Assembly (NCBI GenBank): GCA_017463185.1
Contig: JAFTPS010000010.1
Coordinates: 34,382 to 98,381, forward strand
Length of the DNA: 64,000 nt
Source of the DNA: Alphaproteobacteria bacterium
Lineage (GTDB): Bacteria; Pseudomonadota; Alphaproteobacteria; Rs-D84
Direction of reading: 5' to 3'
This document shows, piece by piece, positions 9,701 through 17,941 of this stretch. Under the pieces are notes generated by a model, which saw nothing but the letters and a program-made list of their open reading frames with translations, was not told the DNA's origin and did no database searches. The stretch's first letter is position 1, and every line of letters starts with the position of its first letter. The position numbers and the translations under genes were made by a program.

Positions 9701-9800
9701 TGGTATGTTGGCCAGTTTAATATTTACATTCACACTGACGCCTGCATTGTTCTTCCTGATTGAACGTGCCCGCAATTGGAAACCTAAATTCCGTAAATAA
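6771..9800 (+). CDS. RND-family efflux pump, inner membrane subunit
   Basis: A 1009-residue AcrB-type transporter. It has the RND layout: TM1 at the N terminus (FFVRRPITTLMFVLF), a large periplasmic loop, a TM2-6 cluster around residues 330-480, a second loop, and a second TM cluster near 850-1000. The N-terminal signature FFVRRPI..., PG.SP.EIE, and a GRER.I.I..NPDQMAARGV motif are typical of the HAE families. Proton-driven export of drugs or other hydrophobic compounds is the expected role; the substrate is unknown. It is the last gene of the MarR-controlled operon and is followed by a strong terminator. Confidence 0.92.
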   Translation: MLKFFVRRPITTLMFVLFWCVLGLVSFPKMNIERTPAVDFPMVTATFVYPGASPNEIESQIIKRAEDAVSEVSELKKITSYVYENMGMVMAEFNLGVNVNDKSTEVKTKLDSLISEFPADMDQPVVEKLNPLQEAVLDIALRGADSRELQEYVDDILSNKITAVNGVASVDIFGGRERAIRIEMNPDQMAARGVTVMDVVSALAAHNLNVPGGKIETSQNSSNVRFIGEFASVDEIANLQLTTVEGQKFKVSDIATVIDDARDVENGARYNGEDVVIASVVKSSDGNAIKISKNIRENLHLLQADLQSRFPNAEMQIVYDSSINVSDETNSTIDGIILGVVFTVLVLLAFTRNWRSTVIAGVVIPASLIAGFFFMDGSGFTINAMTLLAYSSALGTLVSNAIILIEAALQELRSGKNPEDAAIDGTKKVAVSVLAGVGTNVVVFLPLAFMSGIVGQFMYQFGMTVVYLTLLSLLFSFTLTPMMIAKFLRLTDNKQKDTPKLVKKSQNESKQTWLHKWFDIQFAHPWRVIGLVAVIFFVCVKLMGFVGNEFQPSTDANEITITARAPVGATYEKSESIAKQIEQRLAQFDEVVATTVKIGDQGLQNIDIKVEIVDVADRNISDKMLAQKMLPVLSDISDAEIQIRAGASSSAGISADLVLNVFGEDDAKREAYAEQIIDLVNTIPEVQSAVRAQQKPGLETQFVPNQDKMNFWGVNNSYAGATLRTALYGNDDYKYKENNEEYPIILEFARPFKNASLFDNVYVNSQKGMVPLSELGEIKRVTATPDIRRENKNRLTEVDINIGKSTMGVVQMKIQAEIDKMDLEPGYYVEFGGMSEYSAEASSEIGQAFLLATILTYMLLAAIMNSLAHPFTIATSILTSFAGVFVLMFLSGATMNIGAMLAFVMLVGLVVNNNILVLEPTIGRIRNGEKVYDALWTELNDKKNMVLMTSIAVVMGMLPQLWSTDGMKLGMGAVMIGGMLASLIFTFTLTPALFFLIERARNWKPKFRK

Positions 9801-9826
9801 AAAATGCCCCATTGGGGCATTTTTAA
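9800..9826 (+). terminator. Intrinsic terminator of efflux operon
   Basis: The hairpin AAATGCCCC-ATT-GGGGCATTT with a T tail lies immediately after the RND stop codon. Confidence 0.9.
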
Positions 9827-9833
9827 TTGAACA

Positions 9834-9862
9834 TTGAACTTTGAATAAATCCTTGTTATAAT
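9834..9862 (+). promoter_or_regulatory. Promoter of the HAD phosphatase gene
   Basis: TTGAAC (9834-9839), 17 bp, TATAAT (9857-9862), 31 nt before the ATG at 9893, with an AAAAAGG RBS in between. Confidence 0.7.
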
Positions 9863-9892
9863 CCGCGCGAATAACAAAAAGGTAAAAATAAT

Positions 9893-10489
9893 ATGTTGCA
9901 AAAAACAGATGTTGTTTTATTTGATTTTGACGGAACTTTATCTGGTCGTGATTCTAATGTTGAATTTGCGAAATACTGTTTCCGTCGCAGTATTCGTCCC
10001 TGGTTCTATTTGCCATTGATGGGTATTTGTGGTATTGCGCGTTGGGTGCACCCAGATGGCGTTTGGTGGCGTGAAAACATTCGTCGCTTTATGACACCAG
10101 ACTTGGTAAAAAAACATGCGCCTGGTTTTATTAAACAACATAAACGTGAACGTTTTGGTTGGGCCAAGGAACGTGTGCAATCCGAACGTGATGCGGGGCG
10201 TAAAGTAATAATGGTTTCCGCCAGTCCAGATTACCTGCTGCCACATTTGGTGCGAGATATGAAATTTGATGCGGTATTCTGTTCCAAAATGGATAAAAAA
10301 TTACCTTGGAAATATGAATTCTTGTGCTGGGGCGTGAACAAAGTTTATGTGATGGATGAATGGGCGAAAAAGAATAAATTTATCCCGAATGTTGTTCGCG
10401 CCTATTCGGACAGTAAATCCGATATGCCTATGATGGAAATCGCCGCTGAACAGGTCTGGATTGATAAAAAAACAGGGCTAAGAAAATAA
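9893..10489 (+). CDS. HAD-superfamily phosphatase (SerB-like, class IB)
   Basis: A 198-residue protein with all haloacid dehalogenase motifs: FDFDGTLSGRDS (nucleophile Asp and acid Asp, residues 10-21), MVSASPDYL (motif II Ser), a Lys after it, and SDSKSDMPMME (motif III/IV acidic pair). A helical cap lies between motifs I and II, as in the HAD-IB phosphoserine phosphatase-like group. The substrate could be phosphoserine, a phospholipid intermediate or another phosphomonoester; sequence alone does not decide. It has its own promoter and stands alone on the plus strand. Confidence 0.8.
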   Translation: MLQKTDVVLFDFDGTLSGRDSNVEFAKYCFRRSIRPWFYLPLMGICGIARWVHPDGVWWRENIRRFMTPDLVKKHAPGFIKQHKRERFGWAKERVQSERDAGRKVIMVSASPDYLLPHLVRDMKFDAVFCSKMDKKLPWKYEFLCWGVNKVYVMDEWAKKNKFIPNVVRAYSDSKSDMPMMEIAAEQVWIDKKTGLRK

Positions 10490-10529
10490 ACCCAGTGTTT
10501 TGTTTTGCATAAATTGTTAAAGTGTTTCT

Positions 10530-10817
10530 ATGGTTCTTGTAGAAACACTTTTTGATTTTATCAGTGCCTCGGTTGGTGCGATTGCTGGCGCGGTTGTGAC
10601 GCACCTGATGACACGCAGCAAAAGTCGTAATATGTCCAATCAATTGGTGGTCAGTCGCCAGGCCCTGGAAAAAATAAAATTAGAAAACGAAAATTTATTA
10701 AAATCCATTCATGAAAAAGAAAACTTGATATTAAAGATGCAGGTTGAAATCCTGGGTGATAAAGCAAATGACGATAAACCCGTCCGACCCAGAAAAAAGA
10801 CCAAAAAGAAAAAATAA
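10530..10817 (+). CDS. Small membrane-anchored coiled-coil protein
   Basis: 95 residues: one N-terminal hydrophobic segment (FDFISASVGAIAGAVVTHLM), then a charged helix with coiled-coil character (LEKIKLENENLLKSIHEKENLILKM broken by acidic residues) and a Lys/Arg tail (RPRKKTKKKK) that could bind nucleic acid or lipid headgroups. I do not recognise the family. The RBS before ATG 10530 is weak. The frame closes just before a terminator shared with rmuC, supporting a real gene. Overall layout recalls small RmuC/YtxH-like envelope proteins, without a specific assignment. Confidence 0.55.
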   Translation: MVLVETLFDFISASVGAIAGAVVTHLMTRSKSRNMSNQLVVSRQALEKIKLENENLLKSIHEKENLILKMQVEILGDKANDDKPVRPRKKTKKKK

Positions 10818-10860
10818 ATATCTTTTTTTGCCCTGGTCCCTGGCTGTGGATTGTGATGAA

Positions 10861-10884
10861 AATCCCGCTGTTGCGGGATTTTTT
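10861..10884. terminator. Bidirectional intrinsic terminator
   Basis: AATCCCGC-TGTT-GCGGGATT followed by T6 on the plus strand, with an A-rich flank on the other side. It lies between the convergent small membrane protein gene and rmuC. Confidence 0.8.
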
Positions 10885-11761
10885 ATTCTTCTCCGAAATC
10901 CATTGCACGAATTTTTTCGGCACGTGGCGCAATTTTTCCAACAGATGTTTGCAGTTGTTCTATATCTGTTTGTGCTAATGCAAAATGTTGATTTACTTTG
11001 CCTGCGCGTTCGCTTAATCGCGTCAGGTCCACCAGCAACATATCCAATTCTTTTTTTATTTTTGCCGCGGCCCGTTTTATTTTTATGTCCGATAATACCG
11101 CACGAATTGTGTTCAATGTTGCCCATAATGTAGTTGGTGATACAATAAACACTTTCTTTCGTGCTGCGTATTCTATTGTTGCCGGAAATTCACGGTGCAG
11201 TGTTTCAAATATAGATTCCGATGCGATAAACATCATTGCGGATTCCGCGGTTTTTCCCGAAATAATGTATTTTTCACCAATTGCATCAATGTGTTTGCGT
11301 ACATCCAATTCAAATTGTTTTTGTGCCAATCCGTCCTTTTTGTCGGCAATCATACGATTATAGCTTTCCAGTGGGAATTTGCTGTCTATAATCATATCCC
11401 CCGGCGGATAGGGCAGACGGATAATACAGTCCGGTCGCACCCCGGTTTCCAGTACACTTTGAAACGCATAACTTTCCGGTGGCATAATATCTGCAACTAA
11501 ATCTTCCAGTTGGCGTTCGCCAAATGTCCCGCGTGCTTGTTTGTTTCCCATCAGAATGTTTTTAAAATTCGCAATGTCTCCGCTGATGTTTTTCAATTCA
11601 ATTGCATTTTGGCTCAATGCGCCCAAACGTTCTGCCAAGCGTTCGCGCAGGCGGGCATTGTCCTCGCGCAGGGCGGAAATATCCACAGTCGGCCGTCGCA
11701 TTAAAATTGCTAGCAATAATATAATAATTATGAACAATAACACAAAAATATAAGTTGTCAT
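10883..11761 (-). CDS. rmuC: DNA recombination protein RmuC
   Basis: A 292-residue protein: N-terminal membrane segment (residues 3-21), a short coiled coil (ALREDNARLRERLAERLG), then the conserved RmuC core with RGTFGERQLEDLVADIMP, a PDCIIRLP...IDSKFPLESYNRM block containing the nuclease-like acidic and lysine residues, and FIASESIFETLHRE. RmuC limits recombination at inverted repeats and is thought to be a nuclease of the PD-(D/E)XK type. It is shorter than the 450-residue E. coli protein, mainly through a shorter coiled coil. It is transcribed divergently from def through a 41-nt shared gap. Confidence 0.92.
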   Translation of the reverse strand: MTTYIFVLLFIIIILLLAILMRRPTVDISALREDNARLRERLAERLGALSQNAIELKNISGDIANFKNILMGNKQARGTFGERQLEDLVADIMPPESYAFQSVLETGVRPDCIIRLPYPPGDMIIDSKFPLESYNRMIADKKDGLAQKQFELDVRKHIDAIGEKYIISGKTAESAMMFIASESIFETLHREFPATIEYAARKKVFIVSPTTLWATLNTIRAVLSDIKIKRAAAKIKKELDMLLVDLTRLSERAGKVNQHFALAQTDIEQLQTSVGKIAPRAEKIRAMDFGEE

Positions 11762-11802
11762 TTTCCAATCCTTTGATATGATTATTATAAGAGGATTTAA
11801 TT

Positions 11803-12306
11803 ATGTTGCAAATGAAACTTTGTGGTGATTTGGTTCTACGCACCGAATGTGCGCCGGTGGACAAAATCACACCCGAAATTTTGGATGTCTTGGACCAAAT
11901 GGTTGATATGATGGTGGCCCAGAATGGTGTTGGCTTAGCCGCACCCCAGGTTGGCATTTTGTCGCGTTTTTTGGTAATGATGGACCCAGATACAGAAATT
12001 ATTTATAAAATGATAAATCCAAAAATCTTGTCGCGCAGTACCGATACCACGAATATGGAAGAGGGCTGTTTGTCCGTCTTGGGTTCTGATAATCTGCCGG
12101 TGTATGCACACGTATCGCGTCCATCTTCTGTTGTTGTGGAATGGACTGATGAAAATGGCACGGTTCAGACCGCTCAAATGTCTGGTGTGCCGGCACGTAT
12201 TGTCCAACACGAAACAGATCATTTGGACGGGAAATTATTTATAGATTACTTATCACCGGTGCGTCGCGAAATGCTGATGCGCAAGGTGCGGAGACGCAAG
12301 TTATGA
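11803..12306 (+). CDS. def: Peptide deformylase
   Basis: A 167-residue enzyme with the three deformylase motifs: GVGLAAPQVG (residues 46-55), EEGCLSV (metal-ligand Cys) and QHETDHLDG (two metal-ligand His and the catalytic Glu). It removes the N-formyl group from nascent proteins. The ATG at 11803 has GAGGA upstream. Its stop overlaps fmt by ATGA, so deformylase and formyltransferase are translationally coupled, as in many bacteria. Confidence 0.97.
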   Translation: MLQMKLCGDLVLRTECAPVDKITPEILDVLDQMVDMMVAQNGVGLAAPQVGILSRFLVMMDPDTEIIYKMINPKILSRSTDTTNMEEGCLSVLGSDNLPVYAHVSRPSSVVVEWTDENGTVQTAQMSGVPARIVQHETDHLDGKLFIDYLSPVRREMLMRKVRRRKL

Positions 12307-13109
12307 AACTGGTTTTAATGGGAACAAACGCATTTGTTGTTCCGATATTTCAGGCAATAAAAAACAGTGGCCACGAAATTTTAGCCGTGTTTACGCGTGC
12401 ACCAAAACCCGTTGGACGCAAGAAAATTTTGACCCCATCTCCGGTACATATTTGGGCAAACGAAAATAACTTGCCCGTTCATACAAATATCAATGAATAT
12501 AATTATACACCTGATATGAATATAGTAATTTCATATGGTGTGATATTGCGTGATAATGTACTGGGGGCTGCGCCGACAATAAATATTCACCCCAGTTTTC
12601 TGCCAAAATACCGCGGTCCATCACCAATTCGTACGGCTATTTATAATGGTGATACAAAATCGGCGGTATGTTTGATGGATGTGACGGCTGAACTGGATGC
12701 GGGCGGCATTCATATGTGTCGCGAATTTGATATTGATGAAAATGATACAAATGAAATTATTGAAAACCGTGTATCCGACATTGCAATACAAATACTGACT
12801 GACTATTTAAAAAATCCATCTGCATATCCTGCGATACCACAAAATGGCACACCAACATTTACACATAAATGGACAGGTACGGACGAGATAATAGATTGGT
12901 CGCGTAATGCCCGCGAAATCCATAACCAGATTCGTGCGCTGGGTTGCGGTCGTACAAAAATCAATGGTATTGATGTAAAAGTATTACAAACGCGTCTGAA
13001 CGGCGACAATCTGGATTTTTTGCGGATTCAACCCGCAGGAAAAAAACCGATGGATTGGCAGAGTTTTGTAAATGGTCAACACGGTTTGGAAATAAAAATT
13101 GGACAATAA
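12303..13109 (+). CDS. fmt: Methionyl-tRNA formyltransferase
   Basis: A 268-residue protein that formylates initiator Met-tRNA using 10-formyl-tetrahydrofolate. The catalytic block NIHPSFLPKYRGPSPI (Asn and His) and the downstream Asp (ELDAGGI) are present in the N-terminal Rossmann domain. The C-terminal OB-like domain is shorter than usual (family about 310 residues) and compact. Start overlaps def (ATGA) and the stop overlaps truA by one base (TAATG). The three genes form a def-fmt-truA operon. Confidence 0.95.
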   Translation: MKLVLMGTNAFVVPIFQAIKNSGHEILAVFTRAPKPVGRKKILTPSPVHIWANENNLPVHTNINEYNYTPDMNIVISYGVILRDNVLGAAPTINIHPSFLPKYRGPSPIRTAIYNGDTKSAVCLMDVTAELDAGGIHMCREFDIDENDTNEIIENRVSDIAIQILTDYLKNPSAYPAIPQNGTPTFTHKWTGTDEIIDWSRNAREIHNQIRALGCGRTKINGIDVKVLQTRLNGDNLDFLRIQPAGKKPMDWQSFVNGQHGLEIKIGQ

Positions 13110-13840
13110 TGACACGATACAAAGTAATCTTGGAATATGATGGTACGGATTTAATCGGCTGGCAGGAAAATCGCCAAGGCCCATCTGTGCAGTCTATAAT
13201 GAAAGACGCGATTGAACAATTTTGTGCCACGCGTCCCGATGTGATTGCAGCCGGTCGTACCGATGCGGGGGTTCACGCGGTGGCAATGACGGCGCACTTT
13301 GATATTGCTGGTGACCACAGTGCCGAAACGGTAATGCGTGCATTAAATTTTTATTTAACCCAAAAACCTGTGTCTGTATTGGGGTGTGAAATAGTATCGG
13401 ATGATTTTTCCGCACGTTTTGATTGTGTGGCGCGCCATTATAAATATGTCGTGCTAAATCGTGCTGCTGCCCCCGTATTACAACAGAATCGGGTGTATTG
13501 GGTGCCACGTAAATTAGATGTTGACGCAATGCGTCGTGCGGCAAAAAAATTATTGGGCAATCACGATTTTACCAGTTTTCGCGCCACCCAATGCCAGGCA
13601 AAATCCCCAATTAAAACATTGGATAAAATTGAGATTACACAAAACGGTGATGAAATAGTTTTTGAATTTTCCGCACGCTCGTTTTTACACCATATGGTAC
13701 GCAATATAGTTGGCACATTGATTGAAATCGGTCTGGGCAAACCATATGACATAGATGAAATTTTTGCCGCACATAATCGTGCCGCCGCTGGTCCTACTGC
13801 CCCCGCCGCCGGCCTTTACTTTATCCACGCAGAATATTAG
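13109..13840 (+). CDS. truA: tRNA pseudouridine synthase TruA
   Basis: A 243-residue enzyme modifying uridines 38-40 of the tRNA anticodon arm. The catalytic motif AAGRTDAGVHA (nucleophilic Asp) lies near residue 50. YDGTDLIGWQ at the N terminus and FLHHMVRNIVGTL near residue 195 are TruA signatures. The ATG at 13109 overlaps the fmt stop by one base, making it the coupled third gene of def-fmt-truA. Confidence 0.96.
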   Translation: MTRYKVILEYDGTDLIGWQENRQGPSVQSIMKDAIEQFCATRPDVIAAGRTDAGVHAVAMTAHFDIAGDHSAETVMRALNFYLTQKPVSVLGCEIVSDDFSARFDCVARHYKYVVLNRAAAPVLQQNRVYWVPRKLDVDAMRRAAKKLLGNHDFTSFRATQCQAKSPIKTLDKIEITQNGDEIVFEFSARSFLHHMVRNIVGTLIEIGLGKPYDIDEIFAAHNRAAAGPTAPAAGLYFIHAEY

Positions 13841-13871
13841 AATCCGTTTCGTTGGCGACGGGGCTGTAAAT

Positions 13872-14699
13872 TTAATCTTCTATCCATTGTGGACTGGAAC
13901 ATAATTTGTTCATTTTCAGATGTTTTTTCAGGTCTTTTATTTTTCCATCCGTACCTTTTGAGCCGTCGTACATTGCAACCTCGCCATTGTTAAACAGTTT
14001 ACAACAAAACCACCATGTCGTGGGGGATTCTGAATCAGCCTCTTGTGCGATTAAACATTTCCTGGATTCTACATCACAATCAAAATACAGGTCTTTTTCG
14101 CCGCCTAGTGCTTGGATTAATTGATGGTTTACGCATCTTAAATATAAATTTTCTTGCAGTTCTTGCAGATTGATTTTACGTATTGTATGGGAATCTTTTT
14201 CCATTTTTTGCCATGTTCCGTTTTTGCAAATTATTTTTTCTGTTGATACTTCAATTTCATATTTTTCCCCAGTATACGCATTTTTATGTTCAACAATGTG
14301 AAAAGCACCGTCTGGCGTACAACTTTCACCAATAACTGGTGCACAGACAGTGTATTCTGGATTTGTTTTACATAAATCTAAATATTTTTCTTGTTCCTTG
14401 ATAAGGCGAACGGATAACTCTGCGCATCTGTTATATATACTTTCTTCATCCATTGACAGATTGCATTGCAATAAAGCGTACATGCAATTATATCCGAATT
14501 CGTACGCAGAATATCCAGCGGCGGGTTTCCATACATTTTCTCTGTATTTATAAAAACAGTCTTTTGCCTCTGATGGTAAAATGTCGCTTCTTAAAACATC
14601 ACCCACGACCCCCGGATACCAATAGGTAAAATCATCCATTTCAATTGCATAGCCATTGATTGTAAATAAACACAGACAAACAGATAAAAATATTTTCAT
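13872..14699 (-). CDS. Secreted Cys-containing protein behind a class 1 leader
   Basis: A 275-residue protein with a signal peptide (MKIFLSVCLCLFTINGYA), so probably periplasmic or secreted. About 17 cysteines are spread through the mature part, including CTPDG (typical after a conserved VIGESC), WWFCC and a terminal KLCSSPQW. It lacks the CFYSE-type C terminus of the Cys-rich proteins elsewhere in the window, so it is a separate family. I cannot assign a function. The ATG at 14699 has TGGAGTGG 5 nt upstream, right after the terminator-like hairpin of the class 1 leader. No other gene follows it on this strand before truA converges. Confidence 0.75.
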   Translation of the reverse strand: MKIFLSVCLCLFTINGYAIEMDDFTYWYPGVVGDVLRSDILPSEAKDCFYKYRENVWKPAAGYSAYEFGYNCMYALLQCNLSMDEESIYNRCAELSVRLIKEQEKYLDLCKTNPEYTVCAPVIGESCTPDGAFHIVEHKNAYTGEKYEIEVSTEKIICKNGTWQKMEKDSHTIRKINLQELQENLYLRCVNHQLIQALGGEKDLYFDCDVESRKCLIAQEADSESPTTWWFCCKLFNNGEVAMYDGSKGTDGKIKDLKKHLKMNKLCSSPQWIED

Positions 14700-14717
14700 T
14701 TCCACTCCAATTATAAA

Positions 14718-14985
14718 ATTAAACCGCCGTGGAATTTGGCGGTCGGGGAGTTGGTAAATCATTATCGTACTGATTCTGTTGCTTTCGGGTCAGCCCTGTT
14801 GTATAGCGAACAGCCCCCCGACTGCTTTTACAGTCAGGGATAAATAACGATGCAAAACCACAGGAACATTATCGGATTTACGACGCGCCTTTATTTTGCA
14901 CCGACGATAACAGGCTTACCACAGCCCCGAATCCAATTCCCATCAGATTCAATTTGAATTCTATCACAAATATATGAAAAAACAA
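14718..14985 (-). promoter_or_regulatory. Class 1 structured leader RNA with promoter (copy 2)
   Basis: The promoter on the minus strand is TTGTTT (14980-14985), 16 bp, TAGAAT (14958-14963), with transcription starting near 14951. The RNA has a GAATC/GGATTC 5' stem, GGGGCTGTGGTAAGCC, CCCTGACTG..CAGTCGGGG, CTATACAACAGGG..CCCGAAAGCA and an AATCA/TGATT hairpin. Its GTCGGGG segment (about 14815-14822) can alternatively pair with CTCCCCGAC (14742-14750), which abuts the final ACCGCC/GGCGGT hairpin (14723-14743) and TTTAATTTT tail. The gene start follows within 25 nt. Highly similar to copies at 95-335 and 1547-1803. Confidence 0.72.
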
Positions 14986-15001
14986 ATAATATTATCAGTT
15001 G

Positions 15002-16882
15002 CTAATTCCACCGTCGCGTGTGCGATATATACTTTACGCGGTCATCGGGATAAATCACAAATCCACCGCGGATAATTTTATGTGCGCAACTGGGTGAATT
15101 GATTTCAAAGTATGACACAATATACCGCACACTGTCGTCATCGCACAGTGATTTTATGTTTTTCATTGTCGGTACAAATTTTTGCATATATACAATATTG
15201 CCAAAACGGTAAATGCCATTTTCGTGTTTAAGGCGTGGGTTTGATGTCTCCGTCCCTTCGCCATTTATTTGTTTCCATGTATCAAATGCAAAATAATGGT
15301 TTGATGCCCTTGATTTGTTGAAATATAATTTACCGTCCGCACCACGCGCTGCAATCAGTTCATTGTCGTATGTCGCATAGAATATCGGTCGCGGCGTATT
15401 GTACACATGTATTACGCCCAGCAAAATAAACAATACACACAACATATAATTTATGAACCGTCCCCGCACCAGAATCAGAAACATCAACCCCAACACAAAG
15501 CATATCATAGCCGTGTTTGGAATATATGGTACGGTTGCATTTGCAGCGGGCAGGGCGGCAATCCATTCTGCAATTTCAAATGTAAAATTATATACGGCGT
15601 GTGCTGCATCCACCGCTATATTTATTCCAACAGCACCCACAATAACCAGTGGCATAATCACAACCGAAAATATGGGCAGTAAAATTAAATTGCCAATCAG
15701 ACTATAAATCGGAATCGCGCCAAAGTGTGCTGCAACAAACGGGGCGGTAAATACAGTTGCAACCACAGATGTCAAAACCATACCGTATATTATTTTCAGG
15801 ATTTTATTTTTGGGCATTTTTGGTTGCACCTCGCTATATAACCATACCAGCCCAAATACCGCGGCAAAAGACAACTGAAATCCCGCCTGCATAACATAGT
15901 GTGGATTTATCAGTAATATAATGCAAAATGCCAATGCAACATTACGCACAGATATTGCGTTGCGACCAAATATGAACGCTGTGAAAACTAATGTCGTCAT
16001 CAAAAAAGCGCGCACTGTTGCGACATCTGCGCCTGACAGAAACAGATATCCAACCAGTCCCACCCACGCCACAATCATTGCTGGAATTTTGGCCGGTATG
16101 CGTCGCACAATATATGGAATGCGTCGGAATATAAAATAAAACATTGCAAAAAGCCATCCGCCAACTAATGCCATATGAAAGCCGCTGATTGACCAAATAT
16201 GTCCCACCCCAGTTGCGGTCCAGATTTTATTATCGCTTTTCGGTACTGCATTTTTATAGCCCAGAATCAAACTGTCCACCAGGAAAGATTCTGTTTGTCG
16301 GTGCAGAAAGTCGCGCATTGCATTTATGCCACCCGTGCCACTTTCCACAACCGATAATTCTGTTGCGTATCCTGTTGCGGATAAATTGTTAAAATACGCC
16401 CAACGCGCATAGTCAAATGTCCCGGGTGCATATGCACTGGCTGGTTGAAACAGGCCGACCGTTGTACGCACCGTATCGCCCACGCGTACCATTGCGGTAT
16501 CATTTGCTGATACACGAATGCGCATTTCCACTCCCTTTATTGGTGCGGTCAAATAAATTCGTACTTTGTCGGGCGTATAGTCAATTGCGTCCACCCGACC
16601 GACTATTTCCATATTGTGGATATTGTGTTTTAAATCAGGTGTATTTTTAAAATCTGTGAATACGGCCGCATAGTAAAAACCAAACAGGAATAACAGTAAT
16701 CCGCGTAATAAAATCGGCACTTGTTTTATAAATACGGATGCTAACAATACGGCGGTAATTATTGGTGCAAAAATCAGATGTGGTTCACGTGATAGCGAAA
16801 AATACAACGCCGCACCACCCGCCATTAAAAAAGGCGTATAAATAAACAGATTGCATTGCTGATTTTTTATAAATTCCTGCAT
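15002..16882 (-). CDS. comEC: ComEC/Rec2-family DNA uptake channel protein
   Basis: A 626-residue polytopic membrane protein. The N-terminal part matches the DUF4131/OB region (LKHNIHNMEIVGRVDAIDY) and the centre is the competence domain, with the hallmark HIWSISGFHMALVGGWLF and GADVATVRAFLMTTLV. ComEC translocates single-stranded DNA across the inner membrane. The metallo-beta-lactamase domain found in longer members is absent; the last 130 residues are an uncharacterised periplasmic or cytoplasmic tail. I start at ATG 16882; a TTG two codons upstream is possible, and neither has a clear RBS. It follows the SDR gene by 18 nt and may be cotranscribed with it. Confidence 0.88.
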   Translation of the reverse strand: MQEFIKNQQCNLFIYTPFLMAGGAALYFSLSREPHLIFAPIITAVLLASVFIKQVPILLRGLLLFLFGFYYAAVFTDFKNTPDLKHNIHNMEIVGRVDAIDYTPDKVRIYLTAPIKGVEMRIRVSANDTAMVRVGDTVRTTVGLFQPASAYAPGTFDYARWAYFNNLSATGYATELSVVESGTGGINAMRDFLHRQTESFLVDSLILGYKNAVPKSDNKIWTATGVGHIWSISGFHMALVGGWLFAMFYFIFRRIPYIVRRIPAKIPAMIVAWVGLVGYLFLSGADVATVRAFLMTTLVFTAFIFGRNAISVRNVALAFCIILLINPHYVMQAGFQLSFAAVFGLVWLYSEVQPKMPKNKILKIIYGMVLTSVVATVFTAPFVAAHFGAIPIYSLIGNLILLPIFSVVIMPLVIVGAVGINIAVDAAHAVYNFTFEIAEWIAALPAANATVPYIPNTAMICFVLGLMFLILVRGRFINYMLCVLFILLGVIHVYNTPRPIFYATYDNELIAARGADGKLYFNKSRASNHYFAFDTWKQINGEGTETSNPRLKHENGIYRFGNIVYMQKFVPTMKNIKSLCDDDSVRYIVSYFEINSPSCAHKIIRGGFVIYPDDRVKYISHTRRWN

Positions 16883-16900
16883 GCCCAAAAGTATAGGAAT

Positions 16901-17941
16901 TTATTCGTTATAAACACAAGCCAAAGATTTTAAAGCGAATGAATGTTGTAAACCTGTTTTTAAATCAAAAACTGGACGCCAACCCAGTGCAAGCAGTTTG
17001 TCTGCGTTTAATATTGAATCTGATTTTTTTGCACGATTGTGTGTTGCGCCTGGTGCAAAATTCACCTCCACCCCTGCTATATTCGCCAGTATAGACGCAT
17101 ATTCATATATAGATGCCACAGATTCTGGATTCGCAATATTATATGTTTCGCCTGATATACCGTTGCATAAAACATAAAGTATTGCCGACACAGTATCTGC
17201 CACATAGCACCAGGAACGAACCTGATTGCCTGCCGATTTTAAAAGAATATTCTGGCCCGATATAACTTGCCGTTGAAATTGTGCGTTTACGCGTGAACTG
17301 GTATCGGATATTGTATGACCGTATATAAAGCACGGTCGTACAATATTTATATCCAGATTATGCATCTGTGCCGCGGATATACAGGCCGCTTCGCACGCTA
17401 TTTTGGCTGCTGGATAACAAAGCCGTGATGTTTGTGTGCTTATAATTGCAGGATCGGATTCTGTAAATGATTTACCAGTGTTATGACCATATACTTCGCC
17501 ACTGGAAATAAATAGAAAACGTGCGTTTGATTTTATTGCGTTCCCCAGTATTTGCATTGTGCCGATAATATTAGTATTGATTACCCCTATTGGATTTGTG
17601 GCAAATATTGCAGGGTCTGTGGGGGACGCACCGTGTATAATAAAATCAAATTGTTCTTGTGTTGTAAATGTTTCTGGCAAGCTTAAATCACATTCCAAAA
17701 AAATAAGATTTTGTTTTTGGTTTCCAAATCGTTTATTTAATTTTTCCAGTGATTGTGCTGCTGCGTATATTTTCAAATCCATATCGTATTGTTGGTTTAG
17801 CCATATCAGAAAATCTATCATATATAATCCAATCAAACCGGTTGCGCCGGTAATTAAAATCCGTCGCCCACGCAAAGATTCTGTTCCTTCCCCCAGAATG
17901 TAGCGAATATCGTCCATTTCAGATGTCAAAATTGTATTCAT
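16901..17941 (-). CDS. NAD-dependent epimerase/dehydratase (extended SDR)
   Basis: A 346-residue extended short-chain dehydrogenase. The dinucleotide motif GATGLIG lies near residue 31. The active-site SSGEVYG and YPAAK (YxxxK) follow around residues 145-185. RSWCYVADT and GETYNIANP are typical of nucleotide-sugar epimerases and decarboxylases. It overlaps the cytidylyltransferase gene upstream by 23 nt, so it works in the same pathway, probably making or modifying an activated sugar or polyol for the cell surface. The exact substrate is not determinable. A later ATG at 17917 would remove the overlap. Confidence 0.85.
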   Translation of the reverse strand: MNTILTSEMDDIRYILGEGTESLRGRRILITGATGLIGLYMIDFLIWLNQQYDMDLKIYAAAQSLEKLNKRFGNQKQNLIFLECDLSLPETFTTQEQFDFIIHGASPTDPAIFATNPIGVINTNIIGTMQILGNAIKSNARFLFISSGEVYGHNTGKSFTESDPAIISTQTSRLCYPAAKIACEAACISAAQMHNLDINIVRPCFIYGHTISDTSSRVNAQFQRQVISGQNILLKSAGNQVRSWCYVADTVSAILYVLCNGISGETYNIANPESVASIYEYASILANIAGVEVNFAPGATHNRAKKSDSILNADKLLALGWRPVFDLKTGLQHSFALKSLACVYNE

